From Streptomyces sp. RB17 (lineage in GTDB: Bacteria; Actinomycetota; Actinomycetes; Streptomycetales; Streptomycetaceae): a DNA stretch of 64,000 nt. The notes beneath the pieces were generated by a model, which saw only the letters and a list, made by a program, of their open reading frames with translations, did not search any database and was not told the DNA's origin. The translations under genes and the position numbers were made by a program. This document shows positions 34,620 through 42,991 of this stretch, piece by piece; the stretch's first letter is position 1; each line of letters opens with the position of its first letter. The stretch is taken from contig NZ_WEGL01000002.1 in NCBI RefSeq assembly GCF_009604455.1, forward strand, positions 744,001-808,000, given 5' to 3'.

Positions 34620-34682
34620 GCGCCTCCGGTCCGACTAGAAGCCCTGTTGGTCCGACTGGAAGCCCTGCTGGTCCGGCTCGAA
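34620..34682. repeat. 21-bp tandem repeat containing the SpoIIE phosphatase stop codon
   Basis: Three units start at 34620, 34641 and 34662; the core GGTCCGACTRGAA is repeated every 21 bases. On the minus strand they encode EPDQQGF and QSDQQGF, and the third copy has TTCTAG where the second has TTCCAG, so the stop codon arose by a single C-to-T change inside the repeat. Confidence 0.85.
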
Positions 34683-37064
34683 CAGTGGCAGTTCCGCCCA
34701 GATCGTCTTGCCCTCCGGGGTGTGCCGGCTGCCCCAGCGCTGGGTGAGCTGGGCGACCAGCAGCAGGCCGCGGCCGCCCTCGTCGAAGATCTTGGCCCGG
34801 CGCAGGTGCGGGGCGGTGTGGCTGGTGTCGCACACCTCGCAGATCAGCGTGCTGGAGTCGTGGATCAGCCGCAGCCGGATGGGGTGCGAGCCGTACCGGA
34901 TGGCGTTGGTGACCAGTTCGCTGACCACCAGCTCCGTCGTGAACGAGGCCTCGCTCAGCCCCCAGGTGTCCAACTGCTGCACGACCTGTTTGCGGATCGG
35001 CGCGACCAGGGCCGGGTCGGCCGGGATGTCCCAGGTCGCGACCTGCGCGGACGGCAGGCCCTGGGTGCGGGCGAGCAGCAGGGCCACGTCGTCCACGGAG
35101 CCGCCCGGCGGCAGCACGGTGTGCAGGATGCGGTCGCAGGTCCCGTCCAGGGAGTCGGTGTACGTCCCGAGCGCCTCGTACAGCTTCTCCCGGCTCGTCT
35201 CCGGATCCCGTTCCCGGGACCACACCAGCCCGTCCGTGTACAGCGCGAGGACGGTTCCCTCGGGCAGTTCCACCTCCGTGGACTCGAAGGGCAGCCCGCC
35301 CAGGCCCAGTGGGGGACCGGCGGGCACGTCCAGCGCCTCGGGCACGCCGCCCGGCCGCAGGACCACGGGCGGCGGGTGCCCGGCGCGGGCCACCGTGCAG
35401 CGCCTGGACACCGGGTCGTAGACCGCGTACATACAGGTCGCGCCGACCTCGCCGGGACTGCCGGCCTCGCCGGGGCCGGCGCCGGCCCCGGACTCCTCCG
35501 ACAGCCGGACCACCAGGTCGTCCAGGTGCGTCAGCAGCTCGTCCGGCGCGAGGTCGATGTCGGCGAGGGTGCGCACGGCGGTCCGCAGGCGGCCCATGGT
35601 CGCCGAGGCTTCCACGCCGTGCCCGACGACGTCCCCGACGACCATCGCGACCCGCATCCCGGACAGCGGGATCACATCGAACCAGTCGCCGCCCACCCCG
35701 GTCCGCGCGGCCGGCAGATAGCGCGAGGACGCCTCCAGCGCGGCCGTGCGCGGCAGTGTGCGGGGCAGCAGGCTGCGCTGGAGCGCGAGCGCGGTCTCCC
35801 GCTCACGGCAGTAGCGGCGGGCGTTGTCGATGCAGACGGCGGCCCGGGTGGTGATCTCCTCGGCGAGCAGCCGGTCGTCCGCGGTGTAGGGGTCCGGACG
35901 CCGGTGGCGGCTGAACAGCGCGACACCGAGGGTGAGCCCGCGTGCCTGGATGGGCACCGCCATCGAGGAGTGGATGCCGAATCTGCGCACCTGCTCGCCC
36001 CGCGTGGCGTTCCAGGTCAGCCACGTCCGCATCTCGCCCGCCGCCACCGAGGCGATGATCGTGCTGCCCGCGGTCAGCGCGTCCGCCTGGGGCGAGCCGG
36101 CCGGGTACTCCTCGGTCTGCCCCGGCCTCATCACCGCCTCCGGAACCCCGTGCAGCACCGAGTGATGGGCGGCCCGGCGCAGGGTGAGCGGCGCCGTGAC
36201 CCGGGCCGGGGGTTCGCCGCCGTAGTCCTGCGGGTCCAGCAGGTCGATGGTGACGAAGTCGGCGAGCGCGGGCACGCACACGTCCGCCAGCTCCTGCGCC
36301 GTACGGGTGACGTCCAGCGTGCTGCCGACGCGCACGCTCGCCTCGTTCACCAGCTGCAGCCGCTGCCGCGCCCGGTAGTTGTCGGTGATGTCGTGCGCGG
36401 CCAGAGACACCCCGCGCACCTGGCCCTGGCCGTCCAGGACCGGGGCCATGCTGGCGAGCCAGGCGTGGGCGCGGTCCTCGCCGCCGGTGCGCAGGTACGT
36501 CTGCACGTTCAGCGGGCTGCCGGTGGTCAGCACCTGGAGCATGGCCTGCTCCAGGTCCTCGCTCTGCGGTTTGCCGCCGATCTCCGCGAGCCGCAGCCCG
36601 CGCACGTGCTCCTCGGGCAGACCGACGACGTCGGCCATCGCCTCGTTCATCCGGCGCAGCCGCAGCTCGGCGTCGTACACGGCGACGGCGCACGGCGACT
36701 GGAGCAGGCCCGCCGCGGCGAGCGGGTCGTCGGCGGCGGGCGGTTCCGTGCCGGGCAGCGGGGTGACGACGAGCCAGCTGCCGCCGTGTCCGTCGTGCGC
36801 CGGCCGGCGGTGGGCGAGCAGCCAGACCGGGACGGTACGGCCGTCCTGGTGGCGCAATCCGACCGTTCCTTCCCAGCGAGGGCCCGTGGGCAGGGCCCGG
36901 GGGTCCTTTGCGGCCAGCAGCCGGGCTGCGGGGCGGCCCAGGACGGCGTCCGCCGGGTGGCCGAGCAGGCGCCTGGCGCCCTCGTTCCACTCGACCAGCG
37001 TCCCGTCGTTATCGATGACAGCCCGGGCCGTCGCCGCGTCGTCGAACGGATAGACCCGGCTCAT
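34635..37064 (-). CDS. PAS-PAS-GAF-SpoIIE phosphatase with HATPase domain
   Basis: An 809-residue signalling protein. Order: PAS (about 10-100), PAS (about 120-230), GAF (about 245-400), PP2C-like SpoIIE phosphatase (about 420-640; VGGDWFDVIPLSG, VVGDVVGHGVEASATMG, LYTDGLVWSRE) and an HATPase_c anti-sigma-like domain (about 670-790; ELVVSELVTNAIRYG, DEGGRGLLLVAQLTQRWG). Such proteins dephosphorylate STAS antagonists and can phosphorylate them through the HATPase module, steering partner-switching control of sigma factors in Streptomyces. GGGGAG lies 8 bases before ATG 37064. The last two heptapeptides (..PDQQGF, QSDQQGF) are repeat-encoded. Confidence 0.93.
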   Translation of the reverse strand: MSRVYPFDDAATARAVIDNDGTLVEWNEGARRLLGHPADAVLGRPAARLLAAKDPRALPTGPRWEGTVGLRHQDGRTVPVWLLAHRRPAHDGHGGSWLVVTPLPGTEPPAADDPLAAAGLLQSPCAVAVYDAELRLRRMNEAMADVVGLPEEHVRGLRLAEIGGKPQSEDLEQAMLQVLTTGSPLNVQTYLRTGGEDRAHAWLASMAPVLDGQGQVRGVSLAAHDITDNYRARQRLQLVNEASVRVGSTLDVTRTAQELADVCVPALADFVTIDLLDPQDYGGEPPARVTAPLTLRRAAHHSVLHGVPEAVMRPGQTEEYPAGSPQADALTAGSTIIASVAAGEMRTWLTWNATRGEQVRRFGIHSSMAVPIQARGLTLGVALFSRHRRPDPYTADDRLLAEEITTRAAVCIDNARRYCRERETALALQRSLLPRTLPRTAALEASSRYLPAARTGVGGDWFDVIPLSGMRVAMVVGDVVGHGVEASATMGRLRTAVRTLADIDLAPDELLTHLDDLVVRLSEESGAGAGPGEAGSPGEVGATCMYAVYDPVSRRCTVARAGHPPPVVLRPGGVPEALDVPAGPPLGLGGLPFESTEVELPEGTVLALYTDGLVWSRERDPETSREKLYEALGTYTDSLDGTCDRILHTVLPPGGSVDDVALLLARTQGLPSAQVATWDIPADPALVAPIRKQVVQQLDTWGLSEASFTTELVVSELVTNAIRYGSHPIRLRLIHDSSTLICEVCDTSHTAPHLRRAKIFDEGGRGLLLVAQLTQRWGSRHTPEGKTIWAELPLFEPDQQGFQSDQQGF

Positions 37065-37329
37065 CGTCGCCGCTCCCCAGCGCACACTCACAGTGAACAG
37101 GTGGCACCTCTCGTGTTCCAGCGTAGTGCTTCCGGGGCTCCCGCGAGCCGCAACCGCTGTCCCCCTGGCCGGTCGGTCGAACACGGTCAAGGGGCAAATC
37201 CGGCCGATCTGTCGACCGGGGTGGTCGCGAGGCTCCCGACCCTTGACGATCGCGTGTGGCATCCCGTCAGAATCTGTTTGTTCACGATCAGTTGTGAGTA
37301 CTTCTGGGCCCTGATGAGGGAGAGCCGCC

Positions 37330-40300
37330 ATGACGGTCACCCGCCGATCGGTACTGGTCGCCGGCACCGCGACACCCGCGGCCGGCGCGCTGCTGAGCAT
37401 CCCCGCCCCGCCGGCCGCCGCCGAGGCGTCCGCCGGTGCGGGCGGACGCCACAGCGTGCCCCTGCGGGACGGCTGGCGCTTCGCCCTGGTCGATCCGGGC
37501 GGCATCACCGATCCCAGCGGCGCCTACGCACAGGCCGCCGATCCCGGCTACGACGACTCGGCCTGGCGCGAGGTCGCCGTGCCGCACGACTGGTCCATCG
37601 AGCAGACGCCCACCACCGACCACGGCACCACCAGCGGCACCGGCTTCCTCCCGGGCGGCCTCGGCTGGTACCGGCTCGCCTTCACCCTGCCGCCCGCGTA
37701 CGCCGGCCGGCGCATCTCGGTGGAGTTCGACGGCGTCTACATGGACTCGTACGTCTACTGCAACGGCACGCAGGCCGGCCGCCACCCCTACGGCTACACC
37801 GGCTTCGCACTCGACCTCACCGGCCTCGTGCACACCGACGGCAGCACGCCCAACCTGCTCGCGGTCAAGGTGCAGAACCAGCTGCCGAGCAGCCGCTGGT
37901 ACTCCGGCAGCGGCATCTACCGCGAGGCCCGGCTGGTGATCACCGAGCCGGTGCACGTGGCGCGCTGGGGCACGTACGTCACGACCCCGGAGGTCTCCGC
38001 GGCAAGCGCCCGGGTCCGGGTGGCGACGGCGGTGGTGAACGAGTCCGGCACCGGCACGGACGTCCAGATCCTGTCCCGGATCACCGGCCCCGACGGCCGC
38101 ACGGTCGCCCGCACCTCCACCACCGTCGCGGTCGCCGACCGGGCCACCGAAACTCACGAACTGACCGTCGGCAAGCCCCTGTTGTGGGACTTCGCGACCC
38201 CGGAGCACCGCTACACCCTGCACACCGAGCTGCGCGTGGCGGGCCGCACCACCGACATCTTCAGCACCCCCTTCGGCATCCGCAGCTACCGCTTCGACCC
38301 CGACGAGGGCTTCTCCCTCAACGGCACCCACACCAAGATCAAGGGCGTCGACCTGCACCACGACCAGGGCGCGCTCGGCGCCGCCATCAGCATCGACGCG
38401 GTCCGCAGACAGATGCGGATCATGAAGTCGATGGGCGTCAACGCCTTCCGCACCTCCCACAACCCGCCCTCGCCGCAGATGATCCAGGTCTGCGAGGAGC
38501 TGGGGATCGTGATGATGGTGGAGGCCTTCGACTGCTGGCGCACCGGCAAGACCACGTACGACTACGGCCGCTTCTTCGACCAGTGGTGCGAGAAGGACGC
38601 CACCGAGATGGTGCTGGCCGCCCGGAACTCACCGGCCGTCGTCCTGTGGTCCATCGGCAACGAGATCCCCGACTCCACCTCCACGGCCGGACTCGCGATG
38701 GCCGACCGGATCATCGGGGCGATCAAGGCCGCGGACGACACCCGCCCGGTGGTGATCGGCTCGAACAAGTACCACGGCGTGCCCGCCCAGGGCTCGGCCG
38801 CCGACCTGATGCTCGCCAAGCTCGACGGGCTGGGCCTCAACTACAACACGGCCAAGTCGGTCGACGCGCTGCACGCCCGGTACCCGCACCTGTTCCTCTT
38901 CGAGTCCGAGTCCTCCTCGGAGACCTCGACCCGGGGCACCTACCAGGAGCCGGAGCACCTGAACACCGGCGAGAACCACACGCCGGGCAGGCGGGAGACC
39001 TCCTCCTACGACAACAACCTCGCCTCCTGGACGATGAGCGGCGAGTACGGGCACAAGAAGGACCGGGACCGGAAGTGGTTCGCCGGACAGTTCCTGTGGT
39101 CCGGCATCGACTACATCGGCGAGCCCACCCCGTACAACGTCTTCCCGGTCAAGACGTCCTTCTTCGGCGCGGTCGACACGGCAGGCTTCCCGAAGGACAT
39201 GTACCACCTCTTCAGGAGCCAGTGGACGGCCGAGCCGATGGTCCACCTGCTGCCGATGACCTGGAACCACGAGGAGGGCGACACGGTCGAGGTCTGGGCG
39301 TACGCTAACGTGCCCTCGGTCGAGCTGTTCCTCGACGGAATGTCCCTGGGCGTACGGCAGTTCGACGTCAAGGAAACCACCGACGGGCGCGGCTACCTGG
39401 AGACCACCGAGGCCACGGGCGACGACAAGACCTTCACCGACGGCCCCTACCCGGGCAGCTACACCAGCCCCAACGGCAGCGCGGGAAAGCTGCACCTGAC
39501 CTGGAAAGTGCCCTTCCGGCCGGGCGAGCTGAAGGCGGTGGCACGCTGGGACGGGCAGGTAGGTGGTCGCCACCGACGTGCTGCGCACGGCAGGCGCCGC
39601 GCACGCCGTACGGCTGACGACCGACCGGAACTCCCTGGCCGCGGACGGCCGTTCGCTGGTCTTCGTCACCGCCGAGATCGTCGACGCGCACGGCGTGGTG
39701 GTGCCCGACGCCGAGCACCTCATCGCCTTCGACCTCACCGGCGGCTCCCTGGCCGGGGTCGACAACGGCCGCGAGGAGAGTGCCGAGCGCTACCAGGCGA
39801 GCACCCGCACCGCGTTCCACGGCAAGGCCCTCGCCATCGTCAGGTCCGGTACGAACCCGGGCCCGCTGACGGTCACCGCGCGGGCGGACGGCCTGCGCAC
39901 CGGCACGGCGAGCGTGCACACCACCCCGGCGGGCGACACCGCCCGCACCCCGGCGGCCGGCTTCCGGCCCGACCACCCGTCACCCGCGAACTACCCCTGC
40001 CCGGACGCCAGTTACTCAGGGCGCCCGGACACCCTGCCCGCCGCGATGCTCGACGGCGATCCCGCCACCGGCTGGTCCAACGCCTTCGCCAAGTCGGCCA
40101 CCGCGCTGCTGCCCGCGTTCAACGGCGCTCGCGCCGAGGACTGGGTCTCGGTCGACTTCGGGCGCACCCGGACCTTCGACCGGGTGGCGGTCTCCTTCAC
40201 CGTGGACTCCACCCATGCGCTGCCCGCGAAGGCCGAGGCGGCGGTGTGGGACGGGCGCGCGTACGTCCCGGTCACGGGTGCGAAGGTGGAGTGGGCCACG

Positions 40301-40426
40301 ACCTCGGACACCCCGACGCTGATCACTTTTGACCCGGTACGGGGCTCCCGGCTGCGGCTGACGCTCACGAGCGCCCATCCGGGGGAGGCGAAGGGGGCGG
40401 TACGGATCAGCAGGCTGGATGTGTGA
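37330..40426 (+). pseudogene. Secreted GH2 beta-galactosidase-like gene with a frameshift near 39560
   Basis: The first frame (37330 to about 39560) encodes a Tat-like signal (VTRRSVLVAG), the GH2 sugar-binding and immunoglobulin domains and the catalytic domain (GVNAFRTSHNPPSPQM; acid/base in LWSIGNEIPDS; nucleophile region ESESSSETSTRGTY). At DGQ (about 39557) the reading frame shifts by one: the second frame (to 40426) continues with VVATDVLRTAG, a DUF4982/GH2 C-terminal domain, and a discoidin-like domain (ATGWSNAFAKS, VDFGRTRTFDRVAV). CAGGTAGGTGGTC at the junction looks like a 4-bp duplication or a 1-bp insertion. Without it the protein would have about 1031 residues. Catalytic residues are intact upstream; a sequencing error is possible. 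Confidence 0.8.
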
Positions 40427-40505
40427 CAGCGGGCGAAGCCCGGTGATCCTCTGAGGTTCCTCAATTTCCTTGCCGGGTACGGAGGGTGACGGCCATGGTG
40501 ATCCC

Positions 40506-40841
40506 ATGGCACCTCTCGCGGGACTGAACAGAAGACACGACGCCGTACTCGTCATCCGGGACGCGGACATGGTGACCGCGGCTCTGCGGCGGGCGCTGGC
40601 CGAGGCACCCCCGGAGGAGCGCCCGGGTCTGGAGCGCGCCGCGGCACTCGTCGAGTCCACCGCCGCCGCCAGCGAGGGGGAGCTGCGGGCCCGTTGGGTT
40701 CGCTCCCGGCTGGCCGCCGTCGGCTTCGCCGGGGACATCTCCTCCGTGGCGGCGTTGAAGGCACTGCGTCAGGCTGAGCCGCGGCTCAGCCTGATGGCGG
40801 CGGTGCAGCTGCAGAAAGAGGCCGTGGCTCGTCCGGAGTGA
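40506..40841 (+). CDS. Small conserved-looking hypothetical protein
   Basis: A predicted 111-residue, mostly helical, alanine- and arginine-rich protein (MAPLAGLNRRHDAVLVIRD) with no domain I recognise. Codon bias (G/C at third positions) supports coding. ATG 40506 has a GGAGGG only 14 bases upstream; an in-frame TTG at 40470 is possible. It stands alone between the GH2 gene and the oxygenase pseudogene. Confidence 0.6.
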   Translation: MAPLAGLNRRHDAVLVIRDADMVTAALRRALAEAPPEERPGLERAAALVESTAAASEGELRARWVRSRLAAVGFAGDISSVAALKALRQAEPRLSLMAAVQLQKEAVARPE

Positions 40842-40871
40842 CCTGCCCCTGCGCCGGAAGCCACGGTGGCC

Positions 40872-41140
40872 TCACGCCACGTCGTGGAACACCAGCCCCA
40901 GCGTCCGCCGCCGGCCCGACCGTACGGTGCTCACCCCGTGCCGCATCGCGTCGGCCGACCAGCCCGGGCGGGAGCGCACGGGGTGGTCCCGGGTGGTGAA
41001 CACCAGGCCGGGGCCCTGGCGCAGGATGCGCGCGATCATCACCTGGAGAAGAAAGACCAGCTCTGCGCCGAGCGATCCTGGCCGGCGGCGTGACAGCGCT
41101 CCAGCCACTCGCCGAGGGAGTCGGGCAGCGCCCCGAAGGG
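40872..41140 (-). pseudogene. Truncated 2OG-Fe(II) oxygenase gene
   Basis: The frame ending at 40872 gives GLVFTTRDHPVRSRPGWSAD then MRHGVSTVRSGRRRTLGL and VFHD, the C-terminal block of a known family of 2OG-Fe(II) oxygenases (including the second iron histidine and the 2OG arginine). A few codons upstream, another frame gives FGALPDSLGEWLERCHAAGQ, which belongs about 50-60 residues earlier in such proteins. The region with HxD and the strand before it is missing. So the gene has lost its N-terminus and has an internal deletion plus frameshift. A dispersed 27-bp repeat overlaps its broken upstream end. Confidence 0.6.
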
Positions 41141-41164
41141 GCGCGGGGAACTGCGCGACCGGCC
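41134..41164 (+). repeat. Dispersed Streptomyces-type repeat, copy 1
   Basis: The core GGGGCGCGGGGAACTGCGCG continued by ACCGGCC (27 bp) is identical to the reverse complement of 44741-44767. I remember this sequence as a frequent intergenic repeat in Streptomyces. It lies at the upstream edge of the oxygenase pseudogene. Confidence 0.8.
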
Positions 41165-41195
41165 ACGTCGAACCCGCGGACGACCACGGCCTCCT

Positions 41196-41705
41196 TCACA
41201 CCAGGGCCGGCTGCAGCGCGCCCTCGTGCGTGAGCAGCCACAGCTTGCGCTCGACTCCGCCCGCGTACCCGCGCATCGAGCCGTCCGCGCCGATCACCCG
41301 GTGGCAGGGGCGGACGAGCAGGAGGGGGTTGGCGCCCAGCGCCCGGCCCACCGCGCGCAGGTCGGCGCGTGGCACGCCGAGCCGGGTGGCCAGCTCGCCG
41401 TACGTGGTGGTCGTGCCGTAGGGGATGTCCTCGAGGGCCTGCCACACCGCCCGCTGGAACGGGGTGCCGGTGGCGGCGAGGGGCAGCTCGAAACGGGTCC
41501 GGCGGCCCGCGAAGTACGCGTCCAGCTGCCGGTGCACCTCGGCGAACGGCCGGTCGTCGCGGTCCTCGGCGCGGATCGAGGGCGCGCCGCGCTGCCCCGG
41601 CATGCCGAGCGAGCCGAGTGTCAGGCCGGCCGGCGAGACCGCGCCGGTCAGCAGCAGGTCGCCCAGCGGGCTCGGGTGGACGGTGTGGACGGTACGTGTG
41701 GTCAT
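41196..41705 (-). CDS. ogt: Methylated-DNA-[protein]-cysteine S-methyltransferase
   Basis: A 169-residue DNA repair enzyme. The active-site PCHRVIG (cysteine about 134) and the DNA-binding helix-turn-helix just before it ([36 protein letters not shown]) are intact. It removes alkyl groups from O6-alkylguanine in one suicidal transfer. No Ada-type N-terminal domain is present, so it is Ogt-like. GAGGAG lies 7 bases before ATG 41705. It is divergent from the toxin-antitoxin pair. Confidence 0.95.
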   Translation of the reverse strand: MTTRTVHTVHPSPLGDLLLTGAVSPAGLTLGSLGMPGQRGAPSIRAEDRDDRPFAEVHRQLDAYFAGRRTRFELPLAATGTPFQRAVWQALEDIPYGTTTTYGELATRLGVPRADLRAVGRALGANPLLLVRPCHRVIGADGSMRGYAGGVERKLWLLTHEGALQPALV

Positions 41706-41881
41706 GGCAGGGCTCCTCGGGTTCCGCTCTCGTCTTCTTCCCCGCTGCCGAGTCTGCTGCGTCGCACGCCCCCTGACCGGCGGGAATCGGACATGGCCCT
41801 CGAATCCCGCGGGTACCGGTGCGAAGGGCGTCTGACCTGGCAATATTTACGGTCGAGTACCCGAGCGGTACCGTGAGGGGC

Positions 41882-42121
41882 ATGCCAGCTCTCAATGTGG
41901 AGTTCAGCGAACGGGAACTCGAGGACCTGCGGCAGATCGCCAAGGAGCGCGGTACGTCGATGAAGGCCCTCGTGCGCGAGGCCGCCGCTGCCGACATAGC
42001 CCGGCACCGGGCCCTGCAGGAGGGCGCCGCGGCCTTCCGGCAGTTCTTCGCCGCGCACGCCGAGGAGTTCGCCGCGGCCTTCCCCGACGACGAGTCCCCC
42101 GCGAAGGACGAGGCCGCCTGA
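41882..42121 (+). CDS. Ribbon-helix-helix antitoxin-like protein
   Basis: A 79-residue protein: an N-terminal RHH-like segment (ALNVEFSERELEDLRQIAKE and GTSMKALVREAAAADIARH) and an acidic C-terminal half (AEEFAAAFPDDESP) of the sort that wraps a toxin. It lies 3 bp upstream of a Fic/Doc-like gene on the same strand, the usual order of antitoxin before toxin. The RHH part probably also represses the operon. No clear operator was seen upstream. Confidence 0.8.
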   Translation: MPALNVEFSERELEDLRQIAKERGTSMKALVREAAAADIARHRALQEGAAAFRQFFAAHAEEFAAAFPDDESPAKDEAA

Positions 42122-42124
42122 CGC

Positions 42125-42502
42125 ATGTCCTCCGTCATCCACATCGACGTCCCCTGGCTGCTCCAGCGCCACGAGGAGGTCCTGCCCGACCAGCCCGCGG
42201 TCGACGACTTCTCCGCGCTGGTCGCCGCCGTCGCCCGGCACCGCGTGGATCCGCCCCGGCTCGGCGTGGACTCCGACCCCGCCTGGCGGGCCGCCGCCCT
42301 GCTGCACACCCTCGCCCTGCTCAAGCCGCTGCCCGCGGCCAACGCCCGCTTCGCCTGCGCGACCGCCGTGGCCTACATGTTCGTCAGCGGCGTCGGCATC
42401 GACCCGCCCTACGGCGCCCTCGTCGACCTCGCCCGCGATCTGATCTCCGGCAAGACCGACGTGTACGGCGCGGCCGACCGGCTGCGGTCCTGGCAGATCT
42501 GA
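42125..42502 (+). CDS. Fic/Doc-family toxin-like protein with a degenerate active site
   Basis: A 125-residue protein. Its size, helical character and C-terminal GKTDVYGAADRL fit the Fic/Doc toxin family that phosphorylates or AMPylates targets such as EF-Tu. The active-site loop reads KPLPAANAR where the family consensus is HPFxDGNGR (Doc: HxFx[ND][AG]N[KG]R): Pro, Asn and Arg are kept, the catalytic His is replaced by Lys and the acidic residue by Ala. Activity is therefore doubtful or altered. I recall similar sequences annotated as toxins in other streptomycetes. It is coupled to the upstream antitoxin-like gene (3 bp gap). Confidence 0.75.
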   Translation: MSSVIHIDVPWLLQRHEEVLPDQPAVDDFSALVAAVARHRVDPPRLGVDSDPAWRAAALLHTLALLKPLPAANARFACATAVAYMFVSGVGIDPPYGALVDLARDLISGKTDVYGAADRLRSWQI

Positions 42503-42991
42503 GCCGCCCCCCGCGGGACCCGTCCCGGCCGACGGGGGAAGCCGCCGGGGCCGCCGGCCGGGCAGGGTTCGGCGGGGCCGCCGGCCGAGGGCGGGAGGAA
42601 CGGGGCCGGCGGCCGGTTTCGCGCGGGAGAGCCCGCACGGGGCCTTTTCCGAGGAGGCCGGCCCCAGTGCACTACCGGGCTCCACACCCCGGAAGCGTGC
42701 GTGGGACCGCCGGTGTGTGCGCGTGGTTCACACGGGGCGCATGAAATACCGAAAGCCGCCGCGGGGGAGACCGGCAGAGGGCAGTATCTGACTTTCCTTC
42801 AAAACGGCCGATGTGTGCGGGTGCCTTGTTGCTCGTGTGGAAGTTGTGCAAGGGTTGAAACGACCGTGCGGGGGTAATATCCGGAGTTCTTCCGGCAGTT
42901 GTGCAACTTCACCGGCCGAGCGCCGGCCATTCCTTCCCCGCGCGTCGCAGAGCTACGTATCAACGCACGTCGCACCAAAGGAATCCGCTCA
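42503..42991 (+). promoter_or_regulatory. Leader region of paralogue B with repeated AGTTGTGCAA
   Basis: The first half (42503-42700) is GC-rich with GGGGCCGCCGGCC twice (42547, 42574) and an inverted version near 42602, possibly forming a terminator for the toxin operon. The second half (42780-42910) is less GC-rich and contains AGTTGTGCAA at 42842 and again at 42897, where it is part of the palindrome AGTTG-TG-CAACT (42897-42908). These are candidate regulator sites for the downstream gene. I see no open frame with coding bias here. Confidence 0.45.
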
